DNA of 64,000 nucleotides from Demequina oxidasica (GCF_000975115.1 NZ_BBRE01000001.1:496001-560000); one strand, 5' to 3'. Positions 32,501 to 42,702 are shown, numbered from the stretch's first letter. Program-made: numbers and translations. The notes: generated by a model from the sequence alone, not told the origin.

Positions 32501-33373
32501 GTGTTCGCGAACTATCTGATTGGCCTGCGCGAAGGCCTCGAGGCAGCTCTCGTCATCGGCATCTTGGTCGCGTACCTCGTGAAAACAAACCGTCGCGAAC
32601 TCCTCCCCCAGGTGTGGCTCGGCGTCGGCATCGCCATCGTCGTGTCCTTCGCGTTCGGCGCGATCCTCACGCTCGGGCCGCAAGGACTGAGCTTCGAGGC
32701 CCAGGAAGCCATCGGCGGAACGCTCAGCATCGTCGCCGTGGGCCTGATCACCTGGATGATTTTCTGGATGGGCAAGACCGCCCGCTTCCTCAAGACCAAC
32801 CTCGAGACCGCCCTCGAGAAGGCCATCGCCGTGGGCAAAGGCGCGATCGTCGGCATGGCGCTCATTGCAGTGGGCCGCGAGGGACTCGAGACTGCCCTGT
32901 TCTTATGGGCCGGCATCGAGGCCGCCGGGTCGAGCACAGGGCCCATCACGGGGGCGGTGTTGGGTCTGATCACCGCGATCGCCCTCGGCTACCTCATCTA
33001 CCGCGGTGCGGTGAAGCTCAACCTGCGCGCGTTTTTCCAGTGGACCGGCGTCTTCCTCGTGATCGTGGCGGGCGGCGTGCTCGCCTACGGGATCCACGAC
33101 CTGCAGGAGGCCGGCATCCTGCCTGGCCTCAACAACCTTGCCTTTGACGTCAGTGCCCAAGTGCCGCCCAGCTCCTGGTACGGCACCGCGCTGAAGGGCA
33201 TCTTCAACTTCTCCTCAGCCACTACCGTGCTCCAGGCCATCGCCTGGGTCTGCTACGTGGTGCCCGTCATGTGGCTCTTTGTGCGCATGGCATTCGGTGG
33301 CCCCAAGCGTCCCGCCGTCAAGTCCGAATCCAAGGTGCCCGCGACCGGCGCGCCCCTCACCACCAACGCCTAA
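32501..33373 (+). CDS. efeU: Iron permease EfeU (FTR1 family)
   Basis: The 290-residue membrane protein has about seven hydrophobic segments and the two FTR1 REGLE motifs (LREGLEAAL at ~9 and GREGLETALF at ~126) that bind Fe3+. It imports ferric iron with EfeO and EfeB. GTG start with a weak GAGAGG upstream. First gene of an efeUOB operon, with 25 bases to efeO. Confidence 0.93.
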   Translation: MFANYLIGLREGLEAALVIGILVAYLVKTNRRELLPQVWLGVGIAIVVSFAFGAILTLGPQGLSFEAQEAIGGTLSIVAVGLITWMIFWMGKTARFLKTNLETALEKAIAVGKGAIVGMALIAVGREGLETALFLWAGIEAAGSSTGPITGAVLGLITAIALGYLIYRGAVKLNLRAFFQWTGVFLVIVAGGVLAYGIHDLQEAGILPGLNNLAFDVSAQVPPSSWYGTALKGIFNFSSATTVLQAIAWVCYVVPVMWLFVRMAFGGPKRPAVKSESKVPATGAPLTTNA

Positions 33374-33398
33374 CACCACCAATCCCCAAGGAAACCTC

Positions 33399-34553
33399 AT
33401 GAACGCCCGTCTTGTCCTGCCCGCGCTCGTACTCGGCTCGCTCGCCCTCAGCGGCTGCGTGTCCAACGACACCTCTTCTGTCGACGGCGCGATCGACGTG
33501 TCCTCGACCTCCGACAGTTGCGAACTGACCACCAACACGGCCCCCTCGGGTTCAATGGTGTTCAAGGTCACCAACGACGGCGATGACGTCACCGAGTTCT
33601 ACCTGCTGGCTGACGACGGCCTGCGCATCATTACCGAGGTCGAGAACATCGGCCCCGGCCTGTCCCGCGAGCTCGTCGCTCAGGTTCCCCCGGGCGATTA
33701 CATCACCGCCTGCAAACCGGGCATGGTGGGCGAGGGCATTCAGGCGGCGTTCACTGTCACCGACTCAGGCGAAGAAGTAGGCCCCACCGGTGAGATTGGC
33801 GACCAGCTCCAGGCGGCGTCCGACCAGTACCTGCTCTATGTTCGCGACCAGGTTGCGACGCTCGTGACCAAGACCGACGCCTTCGCCGACGCGTACCTCG
33901 CGGGCGACGACCAGGCGGCCGCCGACATGTACGCGGACACCCGCGTGCACTGGGAGCGCATCGAGCCCGTCGCCGAGGCCTTTGGCGACCTGGACCCGTC
34001 CATGGACCTGCGCGAGGCCGACCTCGCGGAGAACGAGGAGTGGACCGGCTGGCACCACATCGAGAAGAACCTGTTCCCGCCCGCGGAGGGCTACGAGCTC
34101 ACCCAGGAGGAGCGCCAGGCGCTCACCGACCGCCTCGTCTCTGACACCGCCGAACTGAACAAGCGCGTCAATGCTGAGGACTTCAAGATCGACGCCTTCC
34201 AGATCGGCAACGGCGCCAAGGAGCTCCTCGACGAGGTTGCCGCTGGCAAGATCACCGGCGAAGAGGAAGCCTGGTCGCACACCGACCTGTGGGACTTCCA
34301 GGCAAACCTCGATGGCGCATCGGTCGCATTTGGCGTGCTGCGCCCCGTGCTCGAGCAGACAGACCCCGACCTGGCGACGGAGCTCGACGCGCGCTTCGAC
34401 GACGTGCAGGTGCTGCTTGCCGCGCAGGGCTCAGTCGAAGACGGATTCACTTACTACACGGACCTCACCGACGACCAAATCCAGGAACTCGCGCGCGCCG
34501 TTGACGCCCTGGGCGAGCCACTGTCTCGCCTGACCGCAGCCGCAGTTCTCTAA
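33399..34553 (+). CDS. efeO: EfeO, iron-binding lipoprotein (cupredoxin and M75)
   Basis: The 384-residue protein starts MNARLVLPALVLGSLALSGC, a lipobox, so it is anchored to the outer face of the membrane. A cupredoxin-like domain (~40-130) with SCELTTNTAPSGSMVFKV and an imelysin/M75 domain (~145-384) follow. The metal motif HxxE is seen in WHHIEKNLF (~219). It would capture iron and pass it to EfeU. Confidence 0.92.
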   Translation: MNARLVLPALVLGSLALSGCVSNDTSSVDGAIDVSSTSDSCELTTNTAPSGSMVFKVTNDGDDVTEFYLLADDGLRIITEVENIGPGLSRELVAQVPPGDYITACKPGMVGEGIQAAFTVTDSGEEVGPTGEIGDQLQAASDQYLLYVRDQVATLVTKTDAFADAYLAGDDQAAADMYADTRVHWERIEPVAEAFGDLDPSMDLREADLAENEEWTGWHHIEKNLFPPAEGYELTQEERQALTDRLVSDTAELNKRVNAEDFKIDAFQIGNGAKELLDEVAAGKITGEEEAWSHTDLWDFQANLDGASVAFGVLRPVLEQTDPDLATELDARFDDVQVLLAAQGSVEDGFTYYTDLTDDQIQELARAVDALGEPLSRLTAAAVL

Positions 34554-34615
34554 CCCGCTGGGCGGGGTTGCGCGACGTGGTTCGCGACGCCCCGCCCGTT
34601 TGGAACAATGACCCC

Positions 34616-35977
34616 ATGAACGATGCCGAGAAGCCCGAGTTGCCCGACGCCGCTAACGCAGCGGACGGCGATACAGTCGACGCCCACGCGGCCGATGCCG
34701 CACACGGCTCGGGCCTGTCACGTCGCGCGGTCTTTGGCGTCACTGGCGCGGTCGTTGGTGCCGCGGCAGTAGCCGGCGCCGGGGGGTTCGCCGTGGGCCG
34801 CAGCACGGCCCCTACGACGACCACTACGTCCTATGAATTCCTGGGTGATCACCAGAGCGGCATCGTCACGTCGCAGCAGGACCGCATGCACTTTGCGGCC
34901 TTCGACGTCACCGCGTCGTCGCGCGACGAACTCATCGCCCTGCTGCGTCGTTGGTCGCAGGCGGCCGCAACCCTGATGGCCGGTTCGGAGCTCGGCACTG
35001 GGGCCGCAGGCGGCAGCTACGCCGCTCCCCCGGACGACACCGGCGAGGCGCTCGACCTGCCTGCGGCCAAGTTGACCATCACCTTTGGCTTTGGCCCCAC
35101 GCTGTTCGAGAAGGACGGCGAGGATCGCTTTGGGCTCGCGGACAAACGACCGGACCAGCTCATCGACCTTCCTAAGTTTGCGGGTGACACCCTGGACCCC
35201 ACCTTCGTGGGAGGCGACATCTGCATCCAGGCTTGCTCGGACGACCCTCAGGTTGCGGTGCACGCGATCCGCAACTTGTCGCGCATTGCTTTTGGCGCCG
35301 CCGCCATCAAGTGGAGCCAGCTTGGGTTCGGGCGTACGTCGTCGACCACCTCAGACCAGGTGACCCCGCGCAACTTCATGGGCTTCAAGGACGGCACGCA
35401 CAACATGCGCGCTGAAGAGACTGAGTTGGTCAACAAGTGGCTGTGGTCCGAGCCCGAGGATGGCCAGGCGTGGATGGGCGGCGGCTCCTACCTGGTGGCC
35501 AGGCGCATCCGGATTCTTGCTGAAATCTGGGACCGCACATCGCTGGGCGAGCAGGAGGCACTGGTGGGCCGCACCAAGGGCAGCGGCGCCCCACTGTCCG
35601 GTGGCGGCGAGTTCACCGACCCTGACTTTAAGCGCGAGGGACGCGACGGCGAGCCGCTCATCGCCCCCGACAGCCATATCGCGATCGCGCACCCTGACCA
35701 CAATGGCGGAGCGGTCATGCTGCGCCGGGGTTACAACTTCACCGACGGCGCCGACAACCTCGGCCGCTTGGACGCGGGACTGTTCTTCCTGGCGTACGTG
35801 CGGGACCCGCGCACGCAGTTCGTGCCTATTCAGGAGCGCATGGCGCGCGATGACCTGATGACCGTCGAGTACCTGCGCACCACGGGTTCGGCCCTGTTCG
35901 CGGTGCCGCCAGGGATCCCGCTGGGATCTGACCTAGGCCCCGAAGGGGCCTACATCGGTCAGACGCTGTTCGCCTAG
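34616..35977 (+). CDS. efeB: EfeB, Tat-exported DyP-type heme peroxidase
   Basis: The 453-residue protein carries a Tat signal (LSRRAVFGVTGAVVGAAAVA) after a long acidic N-terminus. The peroxidase domain has the DyP motif GFKDGT (~260) with the catalytic Asp, and a later HPDHNGGAVMLRRGY with the likely heme-ligand His. It oxidises ferrous iron, or releases iron from heme, at the cell surface. 62 bases after efeO. It needs the Tat pathway, whose tatB is at 60209. Confidence 0.92.
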   Translation: MNDAEKPELPDAANAADGDTVDAHAADAAHGSGLSRRAVFGVTGAVVGAAAVAGAGGFAVGRSTAPTTTTTSYEFLGDHQSGIVTSQQDRMHFAAFDVTASSRDELIALLRRWSQAAATLMAGSELGTGAAGGSYAAPPDDTGEALDLPAAKLTITFGFGPTLFEKDGEDRFGLADKRPDQLIDLPKFAGDTLDPTFVGGDICIQACSDDPQVAVHAIRNLSRIAFGAAAIKWSQLGFGRTSSTTSDQVTPRNFMGFKDGTHNMRAEETELVNKWLWSEPEDGQAWMGGGSYLVARRIRILAEIWDRTSLGEQEALVGRTKGSGAPLSGGGEFTDPDFKREGRDGEPLIAPDSHIAIAHPDHNGGAVMLRRGYNFTDGADNLGRLDAGLFFLAYVRDPRTQFVPIQERMARDDLMTVEYLRTTGSALFAVPPGIPLGSDLGPEGAYIGQTLFA

Positions 35978-36064
35978 GCGACAAAAACGCCAGCCTGCTG
36001 AGCGGAGAACCCCTGCCACAGCATCGGCCGCGGCAACTCCGCGACTCGTCGCGTTCAGCCGCCG

Positions 36065-37471
36065 CTAAACCTGCGCCTTTTGCGGATCGGTCATGTTGTG
36101 TAGGCGACGAGCAGCCTCGGAAATGGTCCCGGAGAGCGACGGGTAGACGGTGAAGGCCTCCGCGATGTGATCCACTGTGAGATGCTGCGACACCGCAAGG
36201 GACAGCGGGAAGATGTGTTCGCCGGCACGGGAGCCCACGATCACCGCCCCAAGCACCTGTCCGGTCACCGTGTGACCAAAGATCTTGACGAAGCCCTGGT
36301 CGATGCCAAGCATCTTGGCGCGCGGGTTGCGCGCGAGGTCCATGCGCGAAACCTCGTAAAAGATGCCGCGGTCCTTCAGCTGCGCCTCCGTCGCCCCCAC
36401 GGATGCGATCTCCGGGGTCGTGAAGACGTTGGCGGAGATGTGACCTAGGTCGAGGGGAGAGACCGCGTCACCGAGCGCGTGGGCCATGGCAATGCGGCCC
36501 TGGGTGGCGGCGACTGACGCGAGCGGGAAGACTCCGGTGCAGTCTCCGGCTGCGTACACGCCGCGCGCACTGGTGCGCGAGACCCGGTCGACCTCGATGT
36601 AGCCGTGCTTGTCGAGGTTAACTCCGGCTACCTCTAGCCCAGCATCAGCGGTGTTGGGAATGGAGCCCACCGCCATGAGGCAGTGCGAACCCTCGATGAC
36701 AGTTCCGTCTGAGAGCGTAACTTTGACGCCATCGCCCGTGCTGACCGCCGCGCTCGCGCGTGCGCCACCCACCACCTTCATGCCACGATTCGCGAACACG
36801 TCAGTAATAAGCGCGGATGCCTCGGGATCCTGGTTCGACAAGACACGGTCGCCGGAAGAAATCAGCGTGACCTCGCTACCGAGCAGCCGATACGCGCCGG
36901 CGAACTCGGCCCCTGTCACTCCGGACCCCACCACAATCAAGTGGCTGGGAAGTTCTGTGAGGTCGTACAACTGGGTCCAGGTGAGTATCCGCTTGCCATC
37001 GGGTTCGCAGGTCGGCAACGTGCGCGGGCGAGCCCCGAGCGCGAGGAGGACGGCATCGGCGTTAAAGCTGTCGTTCTCGGTCTCTACTGTGGTGGGACTG
37101 ACTAAGCGCCCTGTCCCCTCGACTACCTGAATATCGTTCTTGGCCATAGCCTGCGCGATATCGAAAGACTGCTTGAGCACTAGTTTCTGGATGCGCTCAT
37201 TGACGGCCGCCATGTCCACGGTGTGCTCCGAGAACTCAGCGGTGTCGGAACCGTCGGAGTCGCGAATACCGAGCGACGGAGCGCGATCCGCGATAGTGCG
37301 CCACTCCGCCGTAGCTATGACGGTTTTGGATGGCACAACATCAGTCAGTACCGCGTTGCCTCCCAATCCCTGACGCTCGATGAGCGTGACCTCGGCCCCC
37401 TGCTTACGAGCGACGATTGCCGCCTCGTAGCCTCCGGGACCTCCACCAATAATGACGACGCGTGATGCCAT
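36065..37471 (-). CDS. lpdA: NAD(P)H quinone reductase, LpdA type
   Basis: The 468-residue flavoprotein has an N-terminal FAD loop (VVIIGGGPGGYEAA), a second NAD(P) loop (VVGSGVTGAEFAGAY, ~175), AAGDCTGVFPLA (~300) and the C-terminal dimer domain. The redox Cys pair of true lipoamide dehydrogenases is missing: GGNAVLTDVVPSKT stands where GGTCLNxGCxPSK would be. This is the pattern of M. tuberculosis LpdA (Rv3303c), a quinone reductase. Convergent with efeB. Confidence 0.88.
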   Translation of the reverse strand: MASRVVIIGGGPGGYEAAIVARKQGAEVTLIERQGLGGNAVLTDVVPSKTVIATAEWRTIADRAPSLGIRDSDGSDTAEFSEHTVDMAAVNERIQKLVLKQSFDIAQAMAKNDIQVVEGTGRLVSPTTVETENDSFNADAVLLALGARPRTLPTCEPDGKRILTWTQLYDLTELPSHLIVVGSGVTGAEFAGAYRLLGSEVTLISSGDRVLSNQDPEASALITDVFANRGMKVVGGARASAAVSTGDGVKVTLSDGTVIEGSHCLMAVGSIPNTADAGLEVAGVNLDKHGYIEVDRVSRTSARGVYAAGDCTGVFPLASVAATQGRIAMAHALGDAVSPLDLGHISANVFTTPEIASVGATEAQLKDRGIFYEVSRMDLARNPRAKMLGIDQGFVKIFGHTVTGQVLGAVIVGSRAGEHIFPLSLAVSQHLTVDHIAEAFTVYPSLSGTISEAARRLHNMTDPQKAQV

Positions 37472-37547
37472 GCTTCTATTGTGTCGCACGTTACGGGTGC
37501 GCGCCTCCGCCTCGGCATCGACCGCTACGAGCGGCTACGCTCGGGGA

Positions 37548-38345
37548 ATGGACACTGCCTTCGAACTCGCCTCAGAATCAGCCGCTCAGCTCGCCTCCTC
37601 GACCGGGGTAGAGCACCACGACATCGCATTGGTATTGGGATCCGGATGGGGCGGCGCCGCCGACCTCATCGGAGAAGAGGTGGCGTCGGTTCCTGCGGAG
37701 CAAATCTCCGGCTTCGACACCCACGCCGTGGCCGGTCACAGTTCGGTCTTCCGGTCGCTGCTGACGCCCCACGGCAAGCACGTGCTGGTGCTGGGAGCGC
37801 GGCAGCACTACTACCAGACGCTCGATGCGGTCCGAGTAGCGCACGGAGTCCGCATGGCCGCGGCTGCCGGGTGCAAGCAGCTAGTGCTGACCAACGGCTG
37901 TGGGTCCACGCGGCCCGACGTGGGGCCTGGATCTGTTGTCCTGCTTGAGGACCACATCAATCTCACCGGTGTCACTCCCCTCGAGGGCGCGACCTTCGTG
38001 GACATGACCAACGTGTACACACCGCGCCTGCGCGAGGTGGCGCGGGCAGTCGACTCCTCGCTGCCAGACGGAATCTACGCGCAGTTCACCGGGCCTCAGT
38101 ACGAGACGCGCGCCGAGGTGCGTATGGCCGCCATCCTGGGAGCGAACCTCGTGGGAATGTCGACTGCACTCGAGGCGATTGCAGCACGTGAGCGGGGCAT
38201 GGAGATTCTGGGGCTATCCCTCGTGACGAACCTTGCGGCCGGCATTGGCGGCGAGGAGCTCAACCACCAGGAGGTGCTGGACGCCGGCCGGGACGCGGGG
38301 CCGCGAATCTCCGCGCTACTTGCTGAGATTGTGAAGGGCATGTGA
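37548..38345 (+). CDS. punA: Purine nucleoside phosphorylase
   Basis: The 265-residue protein matches trimeric PNPs: LVLGSGWGGAADLI at the phosphate site, SGFDTHAVAGHSS, GARQHYYQ, LTNGCGSTRPDVGPGSVVLLEDHINLTG and VGMSTALEAIAA. It splits (deoxy)guanosine or inosine with phosphate into base and (deoxy)ribose-1-phosphate. The start at 37548 has GGGGA upstream; the earlier frame overlaps lpdA. It overlaps the mutase gene by one base (TGATG), so sugar phosphate passes to a co-expressed enzyme. Confidence 0.93.
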   Translation: MDTAFELASESAAQLASSTGVEHHDIALVLGSGWGGAADLIGEEVASVPAEQISGFDTHAVAGHSSVFRSLLTPHGKHVLVLGARQHYYQTLDAVRVAHGVRMAAAAGCKQLVLTNGCGSTRPDVGPGSVVLLEDHINLTGVTPLEGATFVDMTNVYTPRLREVARAVDSSLPDGIYAQFTGPQYETRAEVRMAAILGANLVGMSTALEAIAARERGMEILGLSLVTNLAAGIGGEELNHQEVLDAGRDAGPRISALLAEIVKGM

Positions 38346-40063
38346 TGAGCGCTTCGCTCCGGGAGCAGGCCGAGGCGTGGATCGCGGACGACCCCGATCC
38401 CACGACGCGTGAGGAATTGCGGGCCGTTCTCGACGCCGATGCTGCGGGAGACTCCGCCGCCGGGGTCGACCTCGCAGATCGCTTCCGCGGACCGCTGGAG
38501 TTTGGCACCGCAGGACTCCGTGGGCACATTGGCGCGGGCCCCAACAGGATGAATCGCGCCGTCGTCATGAGGGCCGCCTCCGGCCTCGCCACGTACCTGA
38601 CTGACGCGCTCGCGGGACTCGGCATCGATGGCCCCGCCCGGGTGGTCGTGGGATACGACGCACGCCACGGATCATATGACTTTGCGGTCGACACGTGCGC
38701 CGTCATGGTGGCCGCCGGGCATGACGCAATGCTGATGCCGCGTCTGCTCCCCACTCCCTTGGTCGCCTACTCGACGCTTGCCCTTGCGGCCGATGCTGGC
38801 GTCATGGTGACCGCCTCGCACAACCCCCCTCAGGACAACGGTTACAAGGTTTACCTGGGCGGACGAGTCGTCACCGACTCCGGACAGGGTGCACAGATTG
38901 TGCCGCCCTATGACGCGGAGATCGCGGCGCGCATCGCCGCCGTGCCGACCGTTGAATCTGTGGCGCGTGCGACCGAAGGCTGGTCGACGATCGAAGATTC
39001 CGTCGTCGAGAAGTACATCTCCTCGGTGGCCGCACTCGCTGGCCCGGCCACTGGGCGCGAGACCGAACGTGAGGCAATCCGCATCGTCCTCACTCCCTTG
39101 CACGGCGTGGGTGACGCAACCGTCACTTCAGTGCTGAGGCAGGCAGGATTCACCGACCTCCATTCCGTGCCCGAGCAACGCGAGCCCGACCCCGACTTCC
39201 CCACCGTCGTGTTCCCCAATCCCGAGGAGAAGGGCGCGATCGATCTTTCGCTAGCGCTGGCGACCTCGATTGACGCGGACGTGGTGATCGCCAACGACCC
39301 CGACACCGACCGCTGCGCCGTCGCCACCGTCATCGACGGCAAGTGGACGATGCTGCACGGAGACGTCGTGGGCTCGCTGCTGGGCGAGCGCGTCGCGTCC
39401 GGCTTGAGCGAGTCCGAGCGGGCCGGCGGGGTGCTGGCGAACTCAATCGTGTCCTCACAGCAGCTGTCTGCTATTGCGGCGCGGCACGGTCTCGACTATC
39501 GCGCCACCCTGACCGGCTTCAAGTGGATCGGCCGTGAGGAAGGCTTGGTCTACGGGTACGAAGAGGCGCTCGGGTACTGCGTAGCTCCGGACCTCGTGCG
39601 GGACAAGGACGGCGTCTCGGCTGCCGTGTTGATCGCCGACTACGTCGCTGAACTGAAGGCTGCGGGACGCACCCTCGCCGATGCCATTGACGACCTCGCT
39701 CGGGCACATGGCGTGTACCTGACGCGTCAGGTTGCGGCTCGCTTCGCCGACGTGTCGCTGATTGGCGAGACGATGACGGGACTGCTCGAGGCTCCCCCGG
39801 CGACGCTTGGCGGATCCCCTGTAACCGCGACGGACGACATGTCCAACGGGCTGAACGGGCTACCCGGGACGACGGGTCTGCACCTGGCCACGGCATCGGG
39901 TGCACGAGTCATCATCCGCCCCTCCGGGACCGAGCCAAAGGTCAAGGCATACCTCGAAGTCATTCAGTCGGTGGACGGTGACGACGTGCGTGCGGCGCGC
40001 GATGCCGCAACGACTGCGATGGACGAGCTTGAATCCGACGTGCGTGGGGCGTTGGGGTTGTAA
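38345..40063 (+). CDS. Phospho-sugar mutase (PGM2/phosphopentomutase-like)
   Basis: The 572-residue alpha-D-phosphohexomutase family protein has all key loops: the active-site Ser in VTASHNPPQDNGYKVY (~160), the metal loop NDPDTDRCA (~318), GFKWIG and the phosphate loop IRPSGTEPKVKAY near the end. Length and the N-terminal ~40-residue extension match PGM2-type enzymes, some of which act on ribose-1-phosphate. Coupling to the phosphorylase gene favours a phosphopentomutase role; phosphoglucomutase is the alternative. Confidence 0.85.
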   Translation: MSASLREQAEAWIADDPDPTTREELRAVLDADAAGDSAAGVDLADRFRGPLEFGTAGLRGHIGAGPNRMNRAVVMRAASGLATYLTDALAGLGIDGPARVVVGYDARHGSYDFAVDTCAVMVAAGHDAMLMPRLLPTPLVAYSTLALAADAGVMVTASHNPPQDNGYKVYLGGRVVTDSGQGAQIVPPYDAEIAARIAAVPTVESVARATEGWSTIEDSVVEKYISSVAALAGPATGRETEREAIRIVLTPLHGVGDATVTSVLRQAGFTDLHSVPEQREPDPDFPTVVFPNPEEKGAIDLSLALATSIDADVVIANDPDTDRCAVATVIDGKWTMLHGDVVGSLLGERVASGLSESERAGGVLANSIVSSQQLSAIAARHGLDYRATLTGFKWIGREEGLVYGYEEALGYCVAPDLVRDKDGVSAAVLIADYVAELKAAGRTLADAIDDLARAHGVYLTRQVAARFADVSLIGETMTGLLEAPPATLGGSPVTATDDMSNGLNGLPGTTGLHLATASGARVIIRPSGTEPKVKAYLEVIQSVDGDDVRAARDAATTAMDELESDVRGALGL

Positions 40064-40130
40064 GCGGATTTGGGGCGCTGTACTTGTGCAGCGCACTGCT
40101 TTTGGCTCGTTTCCCGCTCTCCGGTCTTCG

Positions 40131-40193
40131 CTCACCGCTTACCGCTTACCGCCTACCGCTTACCGCTCACCGCTCACCGCTCACCGCTCACCG
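40131..40193. repeat. Nine tandem 7-bp repeats (CTYACCG)
   Basis: Nine uninterrupted heptamers: CTCACCG, CTTACCG twice, CCTACCG, CTTACCG, then CTCACCG four times. It lies in the gap before the DUF222/HNH gene. Such tracts change length by slippage. Confidence 0.9.
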
Positions 40194-40289
40194 TGGTGCA
40201 CAGAACCCCCTTTGCGACATCTTTCCACGTTTAACCCAATTTGCTATGTTTTGACACCATTTGTCAGCCCCCAGTGGTTGACTGTGAGT

Positions 40290-41819
40290 ATGACCATTTC
40301 ACTGGGAACTCTTGTCGCCGAGGTTGAAGCCTTGCGGGCATTCGAGGGCCGCGAGGAGTCGGAACTCACATCCGCGGAGCTCCACGAGTACACCGCTGGG
40401 ATGGGACGCGTCAAGAAGTCTTACGACGGCGCGGCCGCCGGGATGTCATGCGAGGTCGCCCGCCGGAGTACGCCAGAACTCGGTGCCGCCGGATTGGCTC
40501 GCAAAGAGGGATTCTCGAATCCGCAGCAGTATCTCGCGGACACGTTGGGCACCACCCCCACAGAAGCAAGCAAGCTGATCGATGCAGGTCGCGCGCTGAC
40601 TCCGCTACCGCCATCGAGCGATGATCTCTGTGCGCTCGCTGGGCAAAGCCCCCCGGAGAAAGTTCCTCCCGCACCTCTACGAGAGGTGTCAGCGGGGCCG
40701 CGCTTCCCTTACATTGCGCGAGCGCTGCAGGCTCAAGCAATCGCCGCCGATGCCGCGGCATCTATCACCCGCACGCTAGAGGCAGTCGCACGGTCGTTGG
40801 CGGAGAAACGAGCCGCAACGCGCGATCCACATCTGGACGGCGGTGGGTCACCCCTTTCCCAGGCTGACCGGGACTCGATTCGAACTGACCTGGCCGAACT
40901 TGAACGCCGCCTCGTCGAGAAGGCTCAGACCCTCTCGCTGTCCGAGCTCCGCAAGGTCTGCGAGCGCGAGCGCGCATGGCGTTTTCCCAAGGAATTGGCA
41001 GCAAAGGAGAAGCTGCACCGAGAGAATCGCGCGCTGTACTTTCACGAAGATGCCGACGGGATGACCGTGATGACAGCACGGATGGACGCCGCCAGTGCTG
41101 CGCCCATCAAAGCCTATGTCGATGCGCAGACTCGCTGGGCCTTCCAGCAACGCAGAAGCGTCGAGGACGGAGGGCGAGGAATCGACGACGCACGATCGGC
41201 CGGGCAGATTCGCATCGACGCACTCACGGCGCTCGCGCTCCACGGGATGGGTTGCGAGACGCCCACCTCTGGAGTGAAGACGACCGTCGTGGTTCGCGTC
41301 GACGAGCAAGATCTGAAAGATGACCTTGCGCTTGGTGAGTGCGACGAGATTGCGAGCCCCATCACTGTGAGCACCCTCCGTGCTATGGCGGTGGACGCGG
41401 CGATTCTGCCCGTCACCATGGGCGGAAAGTCGCTGCCTCTCGACCTGGGGCGCACCCGAAGACTCTTCACGCCTGCGCAACGGCTCGCGCTCGTGGAACG
41501 GGACGGTGGCTGTAGTTGGTGTCACGCCCCGCCATCATTCTGCGAGGCACACCACATTAGATGGTGGGATCGCGATGGCGGACGGACGGACCTTGCGAAT
41601 GGGGTCTTGCTTTGCACAAGATGTCACCATCGGGTGCACCGCGACGGCTGGAAAATCGAGGTAAACGACGGCCAGGTCTGGATTACGAAACCAGGCGAGC
41701 CCGATCGCGGAATACAGGACAAAGCACGCACACCTCGGCCCGGAGGCAAGGCGCACCTCGCGCTGACCCGCTCTCCGCAGACACGCGTCACGAACTCCAG
41801 CGCCGCCCTGAGTCGGTGA
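40290..41819 (+). CDS. DUF222 and HNH endonuclease domain protein (13E12 type)
   Basis: This 509-residue protein has an N-terminal DUF222 region (~30-330) and a C-terminal HNH motif: DGGCSWCHAPPSFCEAHHIRWW, then LANGVLLCTRCHHRVH. Zn-binding Cys pairs and the catalytic His are present. These proteins are multi-copy in many actinobacteria and often act as hot spots for gene conversion; their role is not settled. Chosen ATG 40290 follows a GTGAGT stretch without a clear ribosome site. The gene ends 12 bases before the end of convergent deoC. Confidence 0.85.
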   Translation: MTISLGTLVAEVEALRAFEGREESELTSAELHEYTAGMGRVKKSYDGAAAGMSCEVARRSTPELGAAGLARKEGFSNPQQYLADTLGTTPTEASKLIDAGRALTPLPPSSDDLCALAGQSPPEKVPPAPLREVSAGPRFPYIARALQAQAIAADAAASITRTLEAVARSLAEKRAATRDPHLDGGGSPLSQADRDSIRTDLAELERRLVEKAQTLSLSELRKVCERERAWRFPKELAAKEKLHRENRALYFHEDADGMTVMTARMDAASAAPIKAYVDAQTRWAFQQRRSVEDGGRGIDDARSAGQIRIDALTALALHGMGCETPTSGVKTTVVVRVDEQDLKDDLALGECDEIASPITVSTLRAMAVDAAILPVTMGGKSLPLDLGRTRRLFTPAQRLALVERDGGCSWCHAPPSFCEAHHIRWWDRDGGRTDLANGVLLCTRCHHRVHRDGWKIEVNDGQVWITKPGEPDRGIQDKARTPRPGGKAHLALTRSPQTRVTNSSAALSR

Positions 41820-41831
41820 GCCGCCGTGTAC

Positions 41832-42557
41832 CTAGTAGCCCGAAGAGTCCTCCGCGCTGGCGTTGCCGGTGCCGTCTGAAGAGGATCCACCTGCATTGAT
41901 CTCATCCAACCCGTCGAGCACTGCTGCCGAGCCGGACAAGCCCAGCCGGGTAGCACCCGCTTCAATCATCTCGAGCGCAGCCTCAGCCGTGCGAACTCCG
42001 CCGGATGCCTTGATTCCCAGGCGTCCACCCACCGCTTGGGCCATCAGTTCGATCGCGTGCTTGGACGCGCCGCCCGCAGGGTGGAAGCCAGTGGAGGTCT
42101 TCACAAAGTCGGCTCCCGCAGCCTCTGCCGCGTGGCACGCCCCGGTGATAGCCTCGTCGGAAAGTGCCGCGGATTCGATGATGACCTTGAGAATCTTGCC
42201 CTCAGGCACCGAGGCACGAACAGCCGCGATATCCGCCTGGACGGCCGCAAAGTCACCCTCGTTGGCCGCAGCGATGTCAATTACCATGTCAATTTCGTCG
42301 GCCCCGTCCGCGATGGACTGTGCCGCCTCGGCGGCCTTCACCGACGAGTGGTGCTTGCCCGAAGGGAACCCACAGACCGTAGCCACCGCGAGCCCGATGG
42401 GAACCTCCAACGGGAGCATCGAGGGCGAGACACACACTGAGAAGACGCCAAGCTCGGCGCCCTCGGCCACAAGCGCCGCGACCTGGGCGGGCGTTGCCTC
42501 CGGCTTGAGGAGAGTGTGGTCAACATACTGTGCGAGTTCGGTGCGGGTGAGAGTCAT
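41832..42557 (-). CDS. deoC: Deoxyribose-phosphate aldolase
   Basis: The 241-residue TIM-barrel protein has [35 protein letters not shown], the Schiff-base Lys region [13 protein letters not shown] and IKASGGVRT. It cleaves deoxyribose-5-phosphate to glyceraldehyde-3-phosphate and acetaldehyde, the last step of deoxynucleoside use. A Gly/Ser-rich tail of ~20 residues is extra. ATG at 42557 chosen over an upstream frame start with basic, non-conserved residues. Confidence 0.93.
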   Translation of the reverse strand: MTLTRTELAQYVDHTLLKPEATPAQVAALVAEGAELGVFSVCVSPSMLPLEVPIGLAVATVCGFPSGKHHSSVKAAEAAQSIADGADEIDMVIDIAAANEGDFAAVQADIAAVRASVPEGKILKVIIESAALSDEAITGACHAAEAAGADFVKTSTGFHPAGGASKHAIELMAQAVGGRLGIKASGGVRTAEAALEMIEAGATRLGLSGSAAVLDGLDEINAGGSSSDGTGNASAEDSSGY

Positions 42558-42702
42558 GTTTGCCTCCAGTTCGGTGCGCGACACGAAGCCCCGGCGGGGA
42601 ACGCGATGCATCTACCCGTTAGCCTACGCGGAACCCACCCAGAGCCGCACAGAGCGAGAACGCCAGCAACACCAATACCGACATCTCATCCTCACTATGC
42701 GT

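Noticed and set aside
36065..37471. True lipoamide dehydrogenase
   Set aside because: The redox Cys pair is absent, which fits the quinone-reductase type instead.
40131..40193. Short repeats as a CRISPR array
   Set aside because: Units are 7 bases with no spacers, and no cas genes are present.
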